Shown here: piece after piece, positions 34,725 to 42,699 of the stretch
Numbering within the stretch: the first letter of the stretch is position 1
Layout: each line of letters opens with the position of its first letter
Assembly: GCF_001590795.1 (NCBI RefSeq)
Contig: NZ_JXDL01000001.1
Span: 3,313,720-3,377,719 of the forward strand
Direction: 5' to 3'
From: Bradyrhizobium sp. AT1
Lineage (GTDB): Bacteria > Pseudomonadota > Alphaproteobacteria > Rhizobiales > Xanthobacteraceae
DNA: 64,000 nt
Position numbers and translations under genes: made by a program
Notes under the pieces: model-generated
What the model was told of the DNA's origin: nothing
The model's input: only the letters and a program-made list of their open reading frames with translations
Databases searched by the model: none

Positions 34725-36269
34725 CTATTGGATGAAGGCGATTTCGAAATGCATGCCGTCGGCGCGGCTTCCGAAATGTCCGCCCCAATAGAATCCATGC
34801 TTGTTTGCGATCGGGACCAACTCCCGGACCGCTCCGCGCGTGCCCACGAGCGCTGGTCGGGCTCCCAACGGATTCTCGTCGGCGTTGATGTCGAACGCGC
34901 TTCCGAAAGCGTGGTTGCTCAATTGCGTCGTCGATCCCCGGATGAAGCGAGGCACGAAGGCTCCGTCATAGGACAGGATCCGATCCAGCAGATTCTCGCG
35001 CTCCCACTCCTCCCAAAGCGCCTTCAGCTGTGCCGCGGCGAGCTTGTGGAACTGCATGGAAGCAGGCGCGTGCGATCCCAATGCCTTCCGCAATTGCGGG
35101 ATCGGAACGCTCACGATGTTGTCCCTGGTCCAGGTCCCGAGGATTCGGATGTTCTCGCGGTTGTCCGGACGGGGCTCCGAGACGAAGTTGAACGCTCCGA
35201 AAACCGCCTGCCTTGCCGCGGTGTTTTCGAGCGGCGGAAAATCCGGTCGCGGCGGGAAGTTTGAACCCGTCATGTCGGAAGCGGGCTCTTCAATGAGCTC
35301 GAATCCGAGTTGCATGGCTTTCATGATGGTCTGGCGACCTGCGACGCCGTCGCTCGTCAGTCCGTTTGCGGCCTGAAACGCACTCGTCGCCGCCTGGGTC
35401 TTGTCACCGAACTCTCCGTCGAAGCCACCGGGATCGAGATGCTGGCCCTGCAGAAAGCTTTGCCAGGCCTTCACGAGCGGTCCCTGCGAGCCAAGCCGAA
35501 GCGCCCGCAAAGCGATGGGCCGCGTCGATTCACCCGGCGACGAAGCCGGCGTCTCCGCGATCGGCACGACCTCCGGTGCAGCGCCTGCACCTCCGCCCGA
35601 CACCATTGCACTGGTTGCGGCTCGTGTTGCGCTGAAGCCGCGAGGCTGCGGCTGAATCCCGGGGCTTTCGATCTGCGTGTCGGTCACGACAACCTCCTCT
35701 GAGCTGGTGATAAAACTCTTTGCGACGTTCAATGCGTTATTCCAGCGATTGACCAAGCCCTTCCAGAACTTGCTGCTCTCACTGCGCTTGGCGACATCGC
35801 GCTCGTACTGTTCGCGGGCAGCGCGCAGGTCTTGCAGAAGCTCCAACGTGTCGTCCTCGCGAGCGGCAACACGTGCTCGTCCTGCGTCATCGATCACGCC
35901 ATTATCGGGAACGTCCAATGCTCTCTGGAGTATTCGCGCAGCACCACGCGGGCCTCGGTTGAAGCAGCAATCGCGCAAGTAGCATTCGATCGCCGGCTGT
36001 CTCGACCAGCTCGACACGCCGTCGGTGTAAGTGGCTATGATTTCGCAGGCCGCCCGTTCCGCCTCTTGAAAGTGCCCCGCCTCGACCAGATCGGCGAGCA
36101 TCCGTGCTTCTTCAGGGTGGAAACGTTCGTTGATGCCGGCGACTTCATACGCTCCACCACCGTCGTCGGCCGGCAGCTTGTAGATCGTGAGTCGTCCCTG
36201 CTTGTCGCGCCGGGCTTCGAAGCTGAGAATGGCGGCTGCCATCCGCTGACGATCCGCCGATGTGCTCAT
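34725..36269 (-). CDS. Peptidoglycan-binding/M15 peptidase fusion without signal peptide
   Basis: A 514-residue multidomain protein. Residues about 40-125 (AGINERFHPEEARMLADLVEAGH, AIECYLRDCCFNRGPRGAARILQRAL) resemble the peptidoglycan-binding end of GH108-type lysozymes. A charged linker follows, then a PG_binding_1 repeat (about 258-318, LRLGSQGPLVKAWQSFLQGQ, FDGEFGDKTQAATSAFQAANGL). The C-terminal 100 residues hold an M15/VanY-like peptidase: SNHAFGSAFDIN and DGMHFEI give the His, Asp and second His zinc ligands. No signal peptide or membrane helix was seen, so it resembles an endolysin or secreted effector more than a housekeeping carboxypeptidase. Confidence 0.82.
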   Translation of the reverse strand: MSTSADRQRMAAAILSFEARRDKQGRLTIYKLPADDGGGAYEVAGINERFHPEEARMLADLVEAGHFQEAERAACEIIATYTDGVSSWSRQPAIECYLRDCCFNRGPRGAARILQRALDVPDNGVIDDAGRARVAAREDDTLELLQDLRAAREQYERDVAKRSESSKFWKGLVNRWNNALNVAKSFITSSEEVVVTDTQIESPGIQPQPRGFSATRAATSAMVSGGGAGAAPEVVPIAETPASSPGESTRPIALRALRLGSQGPLVKAWQSFLQGQHLDPGGFDGEFGDKTQAATSAFQAANGLTSDGVAGRQTIMKAMQLGFELIEEPASDMTGSNFPPRPDFPPLENTAARQAVFGAFNFVSEPRPDNRENIRILGTWTRDNIVSVPIPQLRKALGSHAPASMQFHKLAAAQLKALWEEWERENLLDRILSYDGAFVPRFIRGSTTQLSNHAFGSAFDINADENPLGARPALVGTRGAVRELVPIANKHGFYWGGHFGSRADGMHFEIAFIQ

Positions 36270-36728
36270 TCAAAGTCCCTCACACTATGCAATGTTCGCC
36301 GGCGCGGCTTTTGCCGGCTTTCATGGTTACGCCCGGGCGAGAACCGAAGGACGCCAGCGCATCCGCAACACGTTCAATAAAGCTGAGCCTACGCCCCGGG
36401 CCTTAGGGCGTGTTGTGAAGTGCTTCACAATCGCTGTTGCGATCCGATGACGCAGTTGCCCGCGCGCGGTGCCCGGCGACGGTCACGGCCTGGTTCGGAA
36501 AGAGCTAAGCTGGTTCGCTTCGGCTCAGCCGGCATCGGTGCTCGTCGAAACTGCTGCAACGCACTCGGCCCTCCCCTGAGGCCGCCAACGGCGGTCCCCG
36601 CGGGACGGCCACAGCAAGATCGTTTCCTTATGCGATTGCCCTGCTTTTCCAGAGGGCGCGACTTGCAAGCGTGCAGCCCCTAGGGTACGACCAATCGTAG
36701 ATTTATAGCGCACAATTTTTTTATTGAG
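36270..36728. other. 459-nt gene-free region before the glycosylation operon
   Basis: No frame here looks like a real protein. The region carries the palindrome at 36413-36430 and ends in an AT-rich segment (CGACCAATCGTAGATTTATAGCGCACAATTTTTTTATTGAG, about 36688-36728) just before the first glycosylation gene, a likely promoter area. The remainder shows nothing recognisable. Confidence 0.5.
36413..36430. promoter_or_regulatory. CRP-type palindrome TTGTGA-N6-TCACAA
   Basis: TTGTGAAGTGCTTCACAA is an exact 18-nt inverted repeat and matches the TGTGA-N6-TCACA consensus of CRP/FNR-superfamily operators. It lies about 300 nt upstream of the glycosylation operon and about 145 nt from the start of the divergent hydrolase gene. 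The regulator in this organism is unknown. Confidence 0.5.
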
Positions 36729-38354
36729 ATGAAATCAACAGCTGAGCGGCTGCTCTTTCCGACTGGTCGTGTTCATCAGTTCTTCGCAGTTGCAGTACTG
36801 GCCTGCGCTTTTTCCTTGGCGCTGACAGGCCGGCAGATCACCCAGGCGAATTGGGGATTGATCGACGACCATGAGGTCTTCACCTACCTAGGATCCGATC
36901 TGCGGCTGCCCTTTGGCGAGATCTGGGAAACGCTGATCACCAAGACCGAGGTCGGTCAGCTGCAGGGCCGTTTTCGCCCGACCTTCTACATCCTGAAGCT
37001 CACCGAAACCTCGTTGCTCGGCGCGGATGTCCATCTCTGGTACCTGGTTAACAGCGCCTGCTTCGCCATCTTCCTGGCTTCGATCTGGTGGGGACTTGTG
37101 CGCTTCATCGGCGTGTGGCTCAGCGGCGCCTTGACCGCGGCCATCGCAGTCCTGCCCATGTGGGCCGATATCTGGTCGCGGCTGGGGCCTTCGGAGATCT
37201 TCGGCACGGCCTGTCTCGGGCTGATGCTGTTCGCAGCCGACGCCATCCTGTTTGCCGAAGGGCGCAGGGTGAGGCTCTGCGCAGCCGTCGCGCTCACCCT
37301 GTTTGCCATTGTCCTCGCGGGTCTCAAGGAAACCTTCGTCCCGGTCGCCGCCGGCCTGCCGGCTTTTGTCCTTGGCTATGCGGTGATCACCCGCCGCCTG
37401 CCCCTGTCGCTTGTCGCTGCGCTTGGCCTGCTGCTCACGGCCTCTATTGTGGCCATCGGCGTCGTCGTCGTTCGGGAGATGCGCTCGGCCGGTGCGGACT
37501 ATTACGGCCGATCCGCCGGACCGATCGTCACGGTGCGCTACGCGCTGCTCGGCCTGATCGACGGCGTTGCGCGCACCTGGTGGGTATGGGTCCTGCCGAT
37601 CGCCGTCCTTCAATTGCTCAAGGTGATACCGGCCCGCAGCTGGAAGCAGCGGGTTCTGGAATCGGGGCCGGCGTTCGCCGCCTATGCGTTCCTGATCGCC
37701 ATGTATGCCGCCCAGTGCGGGCTCTATCGCATGCTGTTTCCGCACAACAACCGCTACGATTTTCCGGCGATGCTGCTGATCCCGCTCACGGCATGCATCC
37801 TGATTGCCGAGATCGTTTACAAATTGGGCCCTCGTTACCCGAAGCGGACCGTGGATCATGCGCTGTGCGCCGCCGCCTTCTTCGTGGTCTTCTTCCTGGT
37901 GACGAGCCATCTCGGCCAGCCCCCGGCGCTCGCCTCCGCCGTCAAACGGAATATCGAAACAAGCCAGGCGTTCTTCACCGACGTACAAAGGCTCGCCCAG
38001 CTCGCGAAGGCGGCGCCTGAACGTCCCATCATCATAGAGGCTGGAGGACCACTCGCTTTTGAGGGCATCCACTCGCTCCAGCAATTCCTGACGGCGCTCG
38101 GCGTGCAGAACACCATTTCGGTTCGCTACCATCGGAACGAACACGCACGCGGTCCCCTGCTGGAGAACCTTCAGCAGCAGGCGATGAAAATGGAGACGGC
38201 GCGGACCAGCACCCTCACGCCGCTCGCCGAGGCATGGGAGAAGCGTGCCGGCGGCTGCTTCGGCATCGGACTCTACACGCGTCCTGACCCTGCCTGCGAG
38301 GGCATTCAGATCATCAACGGTTTGGATCCGACAGCGATGCGCTCATCGCCCTGA
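36729..38354 (+). CDS. Polytopic membrane protein, GT-C glycosyltransferase-like
   Basis: A 541-residue protein with about 10-11 hydrophobic helices. After the first helix comes NWGLIDDHEVFTYLG, an acidic motif in the first outer loop, as in lipid-sugar-dependent GT-C enzymes. The C-terminal about 140 residues form a soluble, presumably periplasmic domain. No family name is safe. It is followed 12 nt later by a GtrB-like glycosyltransferase and then a second GT-C-like gene. The context suggests modification of a surface polysaccharide with a sugar flipped on undecaprenyl phosphate. Confidence 0.68.
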   Translation: MKSTAERLLFPTGRVHQFFAVAVLACAFSLALTGRQITQANWGLIDDHEVFTYLGSDLRLPFGEIWETLITKTEVGQLQGRFRPTFYILKLTETSLLGADVHLWYLVNSACFAIFLASIWWGLVRFIGVWLSGALTAAIAVLPMWADIWSRLGPSEIFGTACLGLMLFAADAILFAEGRRVRLCAAVALTLFAIVLAGLKETFVPVAAGLPAFVLGYAVITRRLPLSLVAALGLLLTASIVAIGVVVVREMRSAGADYYGRSAGPIVTVRYALLGLIDGVARTWWVWVLPIAVLQLLKVIPARSWKQRVLESGPAFAAYAFLIAMYAAQCGLYRMLFPHNNRYDFPAMLLIPLTACILIAEIVYKLGPRYPKRTVDHALCAAAFFVVFFLVTSHLGQPPALASAVKRNIETSQAFFTDVQRLAQLAKAAPERPIIIEAGGPLAFEGIHSLQQFLTALGVQNTISVRYHRNEHARGPLLENLQQQAMKMETARTSTLTPLAEAWEKRAGGCFGIGLYTRPDPACEGIQIINGLDPTAMRSSP

Positions 38355-38366
38355 GGCAGATTGTCC

Positions 38367-39449
38367 ATGACACACGCATCGCTCACGACCTCGTCTGACG
38401 GTATCAGCCCGCCGTTGCTGTCGATCGTGGTGCCCTGCTTCAACGAGCAAGATGGAATTGCTCATCTGGTCGAGCGCTGCCGCGCCAGCGCAGCGGCCGT
38501 CTTCGGCGATGACTACGAGATCATTCTGATCGACGACGGCTCGACCGACGCCACATGGGACACGATCCGCAACGAGATCGCCAAGTGCACCCGGGTTACG
38601 GGCATCCGGCTTTCGCGGAATTTCGGGCATCAGATCGCACTCACCGCAGGCCTCGCCGCCGTGAATGGCAGCGTGGTTCTGGTCATCGATGCCGATCTCC
38701 AGGACCCGCCGGAGCTGGTCGGCCCGATGCTGGAGCGCATGCGGGAGACCCGCGCCGATGTGGTCTACGGCCAAAGGCGTAGCCGAGCCGGCGAGGGCTG
38801 GTTCAAGAAGAAGTCCGCCAGCCTGTTCTATCGGCTGCTCGAGCGCACCACCGACGTCATCATCCCCAGGGATACCGGCGACTTCCGGCTGATGTCCCGC
38901 CGCGTTGCCGACCTCGTTGCGCGGATGCCGGAGCGGGACAGGTTCATCCGCGGCATGGTCGCTTCACTCGGTTTCAGGCAGGTGCCGTTCGTCTATGACC
39001 GGCAGGAACGCTTTGCAGGGCGGACCAAATACCCGCTCCGCAAGATGCTCGCCTTCGCGACCGACGCCTTTCTCGGCTATTCCATGGTGTTGCTGCGGTT
39101 CTCCTCGCTTGCGGCGCTCGGCATGTTCGTCGTCCTGCTGATCGTCGCCGGCTATTCGCTCTATTCCTGGATGTATCTGGAGGTCGTGCCGGGCTGGACC
39201 AGCCTGATGATCTCGACGATTCTGGCCTCGCTCTTCCAGCTCGTCTCGCTCAGCATCATCGGCGAATATGTCGGCAGGATCTATCTAAGCAGCAAGGAGA
39301 GGCCCCTGTTCGTCGTCGATGCGATCGAACGGCGCGGGCATGACGGCGAAGAGCCAGGCAAGTCCACCGCCTTCATTCCGCAAGCGCGCGCGCAGGGCAT
39401 TGGAGGCCCGCATGGCCTCACCGTCATCACGCAGGACAAGCTGCCGTGA
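38367..39449 (+). CDS. GtrB/DPM1-like glycosyltransferase family 2 protein
   Basis: A 360-residue enzyme. The GT-A domain has LSIVVPCFNEQDGIAHLVE, IILIDDGSTDATW, and IDADLQDPPELV with the metal-binding DxD. DTGDFRLMSRRVADLV is the acceptor-side motif. Two C-terminal helices (LRFSSLAALGMFVVLLIVAGYSL and MISTILASLFQLVSLSIIGEYVG) give the GtrB/ArnC layout. These enzymes load a sugar onto polyprenyl phosphate at the inner face of the membrane. The ATG at 38367 is preferred over TTG 38361. It overlaps the next gene by 4 nt. Confidence 0.9.
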   Translation: MTHASLTTSSDGISPPLLSIVVPCFNEQDGIAHLVERCRASAAAVFGDDYEIILIDDGSTDATWDTIRNEIAKCTRVTGIRLSRNFGHQIALTAGLAAVNGSVVLVIDADLQDPPELVGPMLERMRETRADVVYGQRRSRAGEGWFKKKSASLFYRLLERTTDVIIPRDTGDFRLMSRRVADLVARMPERDRFIRGMVASLGFRQVPFVYDRQERFAGRTKYPLRKMLAFATDAFLGYSMVLLRFSSLAALGMFVVLLIVAGYSLYSWMYLEVVPGWTSLMISTILASLFQLVSLSIIGEYVGRIYLSSKERPLFVVDAIERRGHDGEEPGKSTAFIPQARAQGIGGPHGLTVITQDKLP

Positions 39450-40606
39450 CCCGGTCTGCAAGCTCGCTGCGCCTCGGCAAGGCCATCGGTGTCCTGCTCT
39501 GCGCCGCGATCCTTGCCAGCCACCTGCTCTCGATGTCGCGATGGTCCGAGGACCGCGGCGTCAATGACGACATCTGCTACCTCAGGCAAGCGCATCTATT
39601 CCAGCGCTTTGGTGTCGCCGGCCTCGACACGAGCTTCGCGCGGGATGACGATGGCTATTTCGTCGCGAAGATGAAGAAGCTGCCGACCTGGGTCGATGGC
39701 CAGGGTCCGGTGTGCCACACGGCGATGCCCGCGACCGGCAAGCTGGTCCTGCAATACCCTCCGGGCACGGGCCTGGTGCTGGCGCTGTTCCCTTCCGGCC
39801 ATCAGGTCGTGCCGCTTTATGTCACCTGCACGCTGATCATTTTCCTGTTTGCCTGTGCTGCGATCTGGCTGTCGCGATCGAGAGCGCAACTGGCCATTGC
39901 GACCGTCTTTGGCTTTGTCGCCATCTACGTGATGATCAATCCGGTCAAGGCGAGTTACTCGATTGCGCCGACCATGGTGCTGTGCGCCGCAGCCGGATGG
40001 CTGACGGCCAGGTTGTTCGTCGAGGAACGGCAAAAGCCGAGGATGCTTCTCATTCTGGTCATCGGCCTTTTGATCGGCATCGCGGTCAATATGCGGGTGC
40101 CGAACTTTCTTCTGTCGGCCGGCTATTGCACCTATCTGCTGATCGCATTCCTGGCGACGACCAGGGCCACGCAATTTCTTGAGGGAGCGCTGTTCGCCGT
40201 CGCGCTCGTGATCGGCATGAGCCCGACCCTCGCGGCCAACGCCATCAACGCGGGCAGTCCCTTCTCGACCACCTACAGCGACGGCGATACGGTTCCTCCT
40301 TCATTCGACGGTGAGACCATTCGATCCTATCTCGGTGACCCGCAGTCGCTTTTCATTCTTCTTTCCGCTGCTTGGACAGTGTGGATCTGGCGTCGGGGTC
40401 AGAGCCGTCTTGCGCTTCTGCTCGGAAGCGGGCTTGCGATCAATTTGAGCTTCTTCATCACTCACCCGATCTTTACCCAGTACTATACGATCCCGATCTG
40501 TGCGCTGACCTTCTGGACGCTGTTGTTTGCGTCGCTGATGCCGCGCGACCCATCTACGCGACGAGCTGCCGCGCCGCCGCCGAGATCATCACCAGCCCGC
40601 CTGTGA
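39446..40606 (+). CDS. Second polytopic GT-C-like membrane protein
   Basis: A 386-residue protein with about 9 hydrophobic helices. The first outer loop again has an acidic pair (DRGVNDDICYLRQAHLFQRFG), like the membrane protein two genes upstream and GT-C transferases in general. Its GTG start overlaps the GtrB-like stop (GTGA). The last 17 residues (RDPSTRRAAAPPPRSSPARL region) are coded by sequence that also codes the C-terminus of the convergent TauE gene, so the natural end may have been lost by a rearrangement. The function is inferred from operon partners. Confidence 0.68.
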   Translation: MTRSASSLRLGKAIGVLLCAAILASHLLSMSRWSEDRGVNDDICYLRQAHLFQRFGVAGLDTSFARDDDGYFVAKMKKLPTWVDGQGPVCHTAMPATGKLVLQYPPGTGLVLALFPSGHQVVPLYVTCTLIIFLFACAAIWLSRSRAQLAIATVFGFVAIYVMINPVKASYSIAPTMVLCAAAGWLTARLFVEERQKPRMLLILVIGLLIGIAVNMRVPNFLLSAGYCTYLLIAFLATTRATQFLEGALFAVALVIGMSPTLAANAINAGSPFSTTYSDGDTVPPSFDGETIRSYLGDPQSLFILLSAAWTVWIWRRGQSRLALLLGSGLAINLSFFITHPIFTQYYTIPICALTFWTLLFASLMPRDPSTRRAAAPPPRSSPARL

Positions 40607-41324
40607 TCACCGCCACATCCAGGATCGCGGTGTGGATGTGAAGCGGCATCCGTTCGACGAAGGCTTTTGCCAGGAACGCGCCGGGGATCGCGATGGCTCC
40701 GATCAGCAGCGCGAAAGCGAGCACCTGCGCGGAGACGGCGCCGGCGAGGCCGAACACCGAGATCTTGATGAGGCCGGTGCCGAGCGAGATCATCGCATCG
40801 GTCGCGATGACCGCGGCCCCTTCCAAGCCGGCGGCCATCAGCAGCGACAGCAGGATCACGCCGGAGCCGGAGGTGCCGCCGACCAGCACGCCGTAGCCGA
40901 CCGAGCCCGCGGCAAGGCCGCCGTCGCCGATCCGCACCTGTCGGCGACGGAGCACGCGGCGCAGCGGCACGCTGAGGATCAGCATGGTGCCGATCACGAG
41001 GGCTGCACCGGCATTGGTGAGGCGCGTATAGCCGTAGGCGCCGAGCGCGGTCGTCAGCGCCGCGCAGGCCAGCACGATCAGCGCGCGGCGGCGGTCGGCA
41101 TACCTGATATAGGCGAGTGCACGGCTCGAATTGGTGAGCATCGCAGAGATCGCGATGATCGGCACCACCGGCTCGGCGCCGACCAGAGGCACCAGCACCA
41201 GCGGCATCAAGGCGCCGGTGCCGTAGCCGGCGAGACCACCGATGATCGAAGCGAACAACGCCATCAAAGCGACCAGCAGAAGCTGAAAGATCGAGATGTC
41301 GGCGAAGGCTGAGACGATGGTCAC
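40554..41324 (-). CDS. TauE/SafE-family membrane transporter
   Basis: A 256-residue protein with eight helices in two similar halves. The first half contains FASIIGGLAGYGTGALMPLVLVPLVG and the second AAGSVGYGVLVGGTSGSGVILLSLLM, matching the repeated GxxxGxGG motif of sulfite/sulfonate exporters. The substrate is not predictable. The start is GTG, overlapping the stop of a truncated cca copy (GTGA), which shows that it was once coupled to cca. Its 3' end overlaps the convergent glycosylation gene by 53 nt. Confidence 0.87.
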   Translation of the reverse strand: MTIVSAFADISIFQLLLVALMALFASIIGGLAGYGTGALMPLVLVPLVGAEPVVPIIAISAMLTNSSRALAYIRYADRRRALIVLACAALTTALGAYGYTRLTNAGAALVIGTMLILSVPLRRVLRRRQVRIGDGGLAAGSVGYGVLVGGTSGSGVILLSLLMAAGLEGAAVIATDAMISLGTGLIKISVFGLAGAVSAQVLAFALLIGAIAIPGAFLAKAFVERMPLHIHTAILDVAVITGGLVMISAAARQLVA

Positions 41325-41442
41325 GTTCTCTCGTCGCGGCTGATGCGGGCCGCAGCTTGATCGGCAATGGCAGCGAGTGCGGCTTCATCTAGAGGAAAAT
41401 CCGCTGCAAGCCAAGCGTCCTCTCCTCGGCCAATGTCAACAC
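41313..41442. repeat. Direct repeat copy 1: tauE start plus 3' end of cca
   Basis: This 130-nt segment matches 43691-43815. It starts GACGATGGTCACGTTCTCTCGTCGCGGC and runs through the last codons of cca. It differs by five single-base changes in the coding part, a few more further on, and a 5-nt insertion near 41420-41430. It bounds an inserted block that lies between it and copy 2. Confidence 0.9.
41321..41440 (-). pseudogene. Truncated, frameshifted 3' fragment of cca
   Basis: The last 33 codons before the stop at 41321 give EDAWLAADFPLDEAALAAI and continue to RDERT, the same protein sequence as the intact cca at 43699. The DNA differs at five third-codon positions, all silent (for example GCA for GCG, CTA for CTG). 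Six further codons (VLTLAE) are recognisable upstream, but in another frame because of a 5-nt insertion. Beyond that homology stops. It is a displaced gene end, not an expressed gene. Confidence 0.88.
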
Positions 41443-41559
41443 ATCTTGAGCGGCCGACGATCGCGGGCGGGTCTGCGCCTGCGATCGCTTCTTTTGCTTC
41501 GCGACGACGGGGAAGGACGCAAGGAGCCGGGCTCTGGTTCAATTGGAATCGAACAGGCT

Positions 41560-42408
41560 CTAGAAGCGATAGTTGAGACCGACGCGCGCGGTGTTGAAGT
41601 TAGCGCGGCCGACATTGGCGCTGATCGAGGCCGGCGTATCGCCGGGAACGAAGACCGCCAGGGCCCTTTCGGTGATTTTCGTTCCCGCAAGGCTTACATA
41701 GAGATATTCGGCCTTGAGGGTTATGCGCTCTCCGAGAGCGTATTCAAATCCACCGCCCACCGTCCAACCCGCGGTTACGTCGCGCGACACGCCGGAAAAG
41801 CAGGTAGCGCCGCTCGCGCATGTGAAGCCGCTGTTGTCCGGCAGTCCATTGGCCGTGAAGCCAACGGTGCTATTGTTGATATAACTCCCGCTGCGCGTGA
41901 CCTGCCCATAGGCCAGACCCCCGGTGACATAGGTCAACAGCGTGCTGGTCGGCAGGTAGCCGAGGCGGGCTCGCACCGTGCCGAACCAGTCGATCCGCTC
42001 GTCGAAGGGTGCCGAGTATGGACCTGGAATGGGCACCGGGGGCAAGGCGCCGGAACTGATGCCTGAGCCCTTGATGCCGGACCAGGCGAAATCGGCCTCG
42101 AGGCCGACAAGCCAGCCCGCGCCGAGCTGTCGGTTGTAGCCGAACTGCAATCCGCCGAGCGCACCCGACGTGTTGAACGACGTTGGTGGCGGGATGCCGT
42201 CAAAGGCAGACCAGAGCCGGGTAGCGTCATCGTTCGGGGAAAAACCCAGATCGCGATCGGCCCAGCCATAGCCGACGTTCACACCGGCGTAAAATCCGGT
42301 CCAGTCATAGATCGGGACGGGCTTTGCTTTCACCATCAAGTCGGCAGCCGATGCCGGCGACAGCATCATGGTTGAAACGGCAAATCCGGCCGCGATCAAT
42401 TTTCTCAT
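41560..42408 (-). CDS. Omp25/RopB-like outer membrane beta-barrel protein
   Basis: A 282-residue porin-like protein. A signal peptide (MRKLIAAGFAVSTMMLSPASAADL) is followed by YDWTGFYAGVNVGYGWADRDLGF, the typical first strand of rhizobial Omp25-type proteins. The last residues (NFNTARVGLNYRF) end in Phe, as outer membrane barrels do. A Cys pair in FTCASGATCFSGVS could form a loop disulfide. The start at 42408 is preferred; ATG 42417 is possible. It is divergent from an AraC regulator inside the cca-flanked insert, which suggests they moved together. Confidence 0.9.
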   Translation of the reverse strand: MRKLIAAGFAVSTMMLSPASAADLMVKAKPVPIYDWTGFYAGVNVGYGWADRDLGFSPNDDATRLWSAFDGIPPPTSFNTSGALGGLQFGYNRQLGAGWLVGLEADFAWSGIKGSGISSGALPPVPIPGPYSAPFDERIDWFGTVRARLGYLPTSTLLTYVTGGLAYGQVTRSGSYINNSTVGFTANGLPDNSGFTCASGATCFSGVSRDVTAGWTVGGGFEYALGERITLKAEYLYVSLAGTKITERALAVFVPGDTPASISANVGRANFNTARVGLNYRF

Positions 42409-42699
42409 GTTCGGCATTCCCAGCAAGTCCCTCGCTCGGAATCCCTACCGGGTCGTGCCCGGGCCGTCTTGTCCGCGAAGGTGCCGGAGTTGATCGAAAC
42501 GGTACGGCAGCACGATCGCCGGCGAATGTTGTTTCGGCGCAACGGTCGGCAGCCGCAGACTTGACCTGTCCGGCGCTCAACTTGACCTGAGATGCACGGC
42601 TGACCGCTTTTGCATCACCGCGGTGGGAAAGCGGGTGGATGCCTTTCGCGCGGCGATCATGATACGAGTGGAACCGGAGCGCGAGGATTTTGGACGGAC
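42409..42699. promoter_or_regulatory. Divergent promoter region of the omp25-like and araC genes
   Basis: This 291-nt intergenic region must carry both promoters. I see no unambiguous -35/-10 pair. The stretch TTGACCTGTCCGGCGCTCAACTTGACCTGAGATGCA (about 42562-42597) contains TTGACCTG twice 22 nt apart, plausible direct sites for an AraC-type regulator. Confidence 0.4.

Noticed and set aside
36420-36683. An 87-codon frame in the gene-free region
   Set aside because: No ribosome-binding site, no similarity, and Arg/Pro/Gly-rich composition typical of chance frames in GC-rich DNA.
41367-42066. Plus-strand frames over the cca fragment and outer membrane gene
   Set aside because: They run antisense to a gene with signal peptide and terminal Phe and have no domain of their own.
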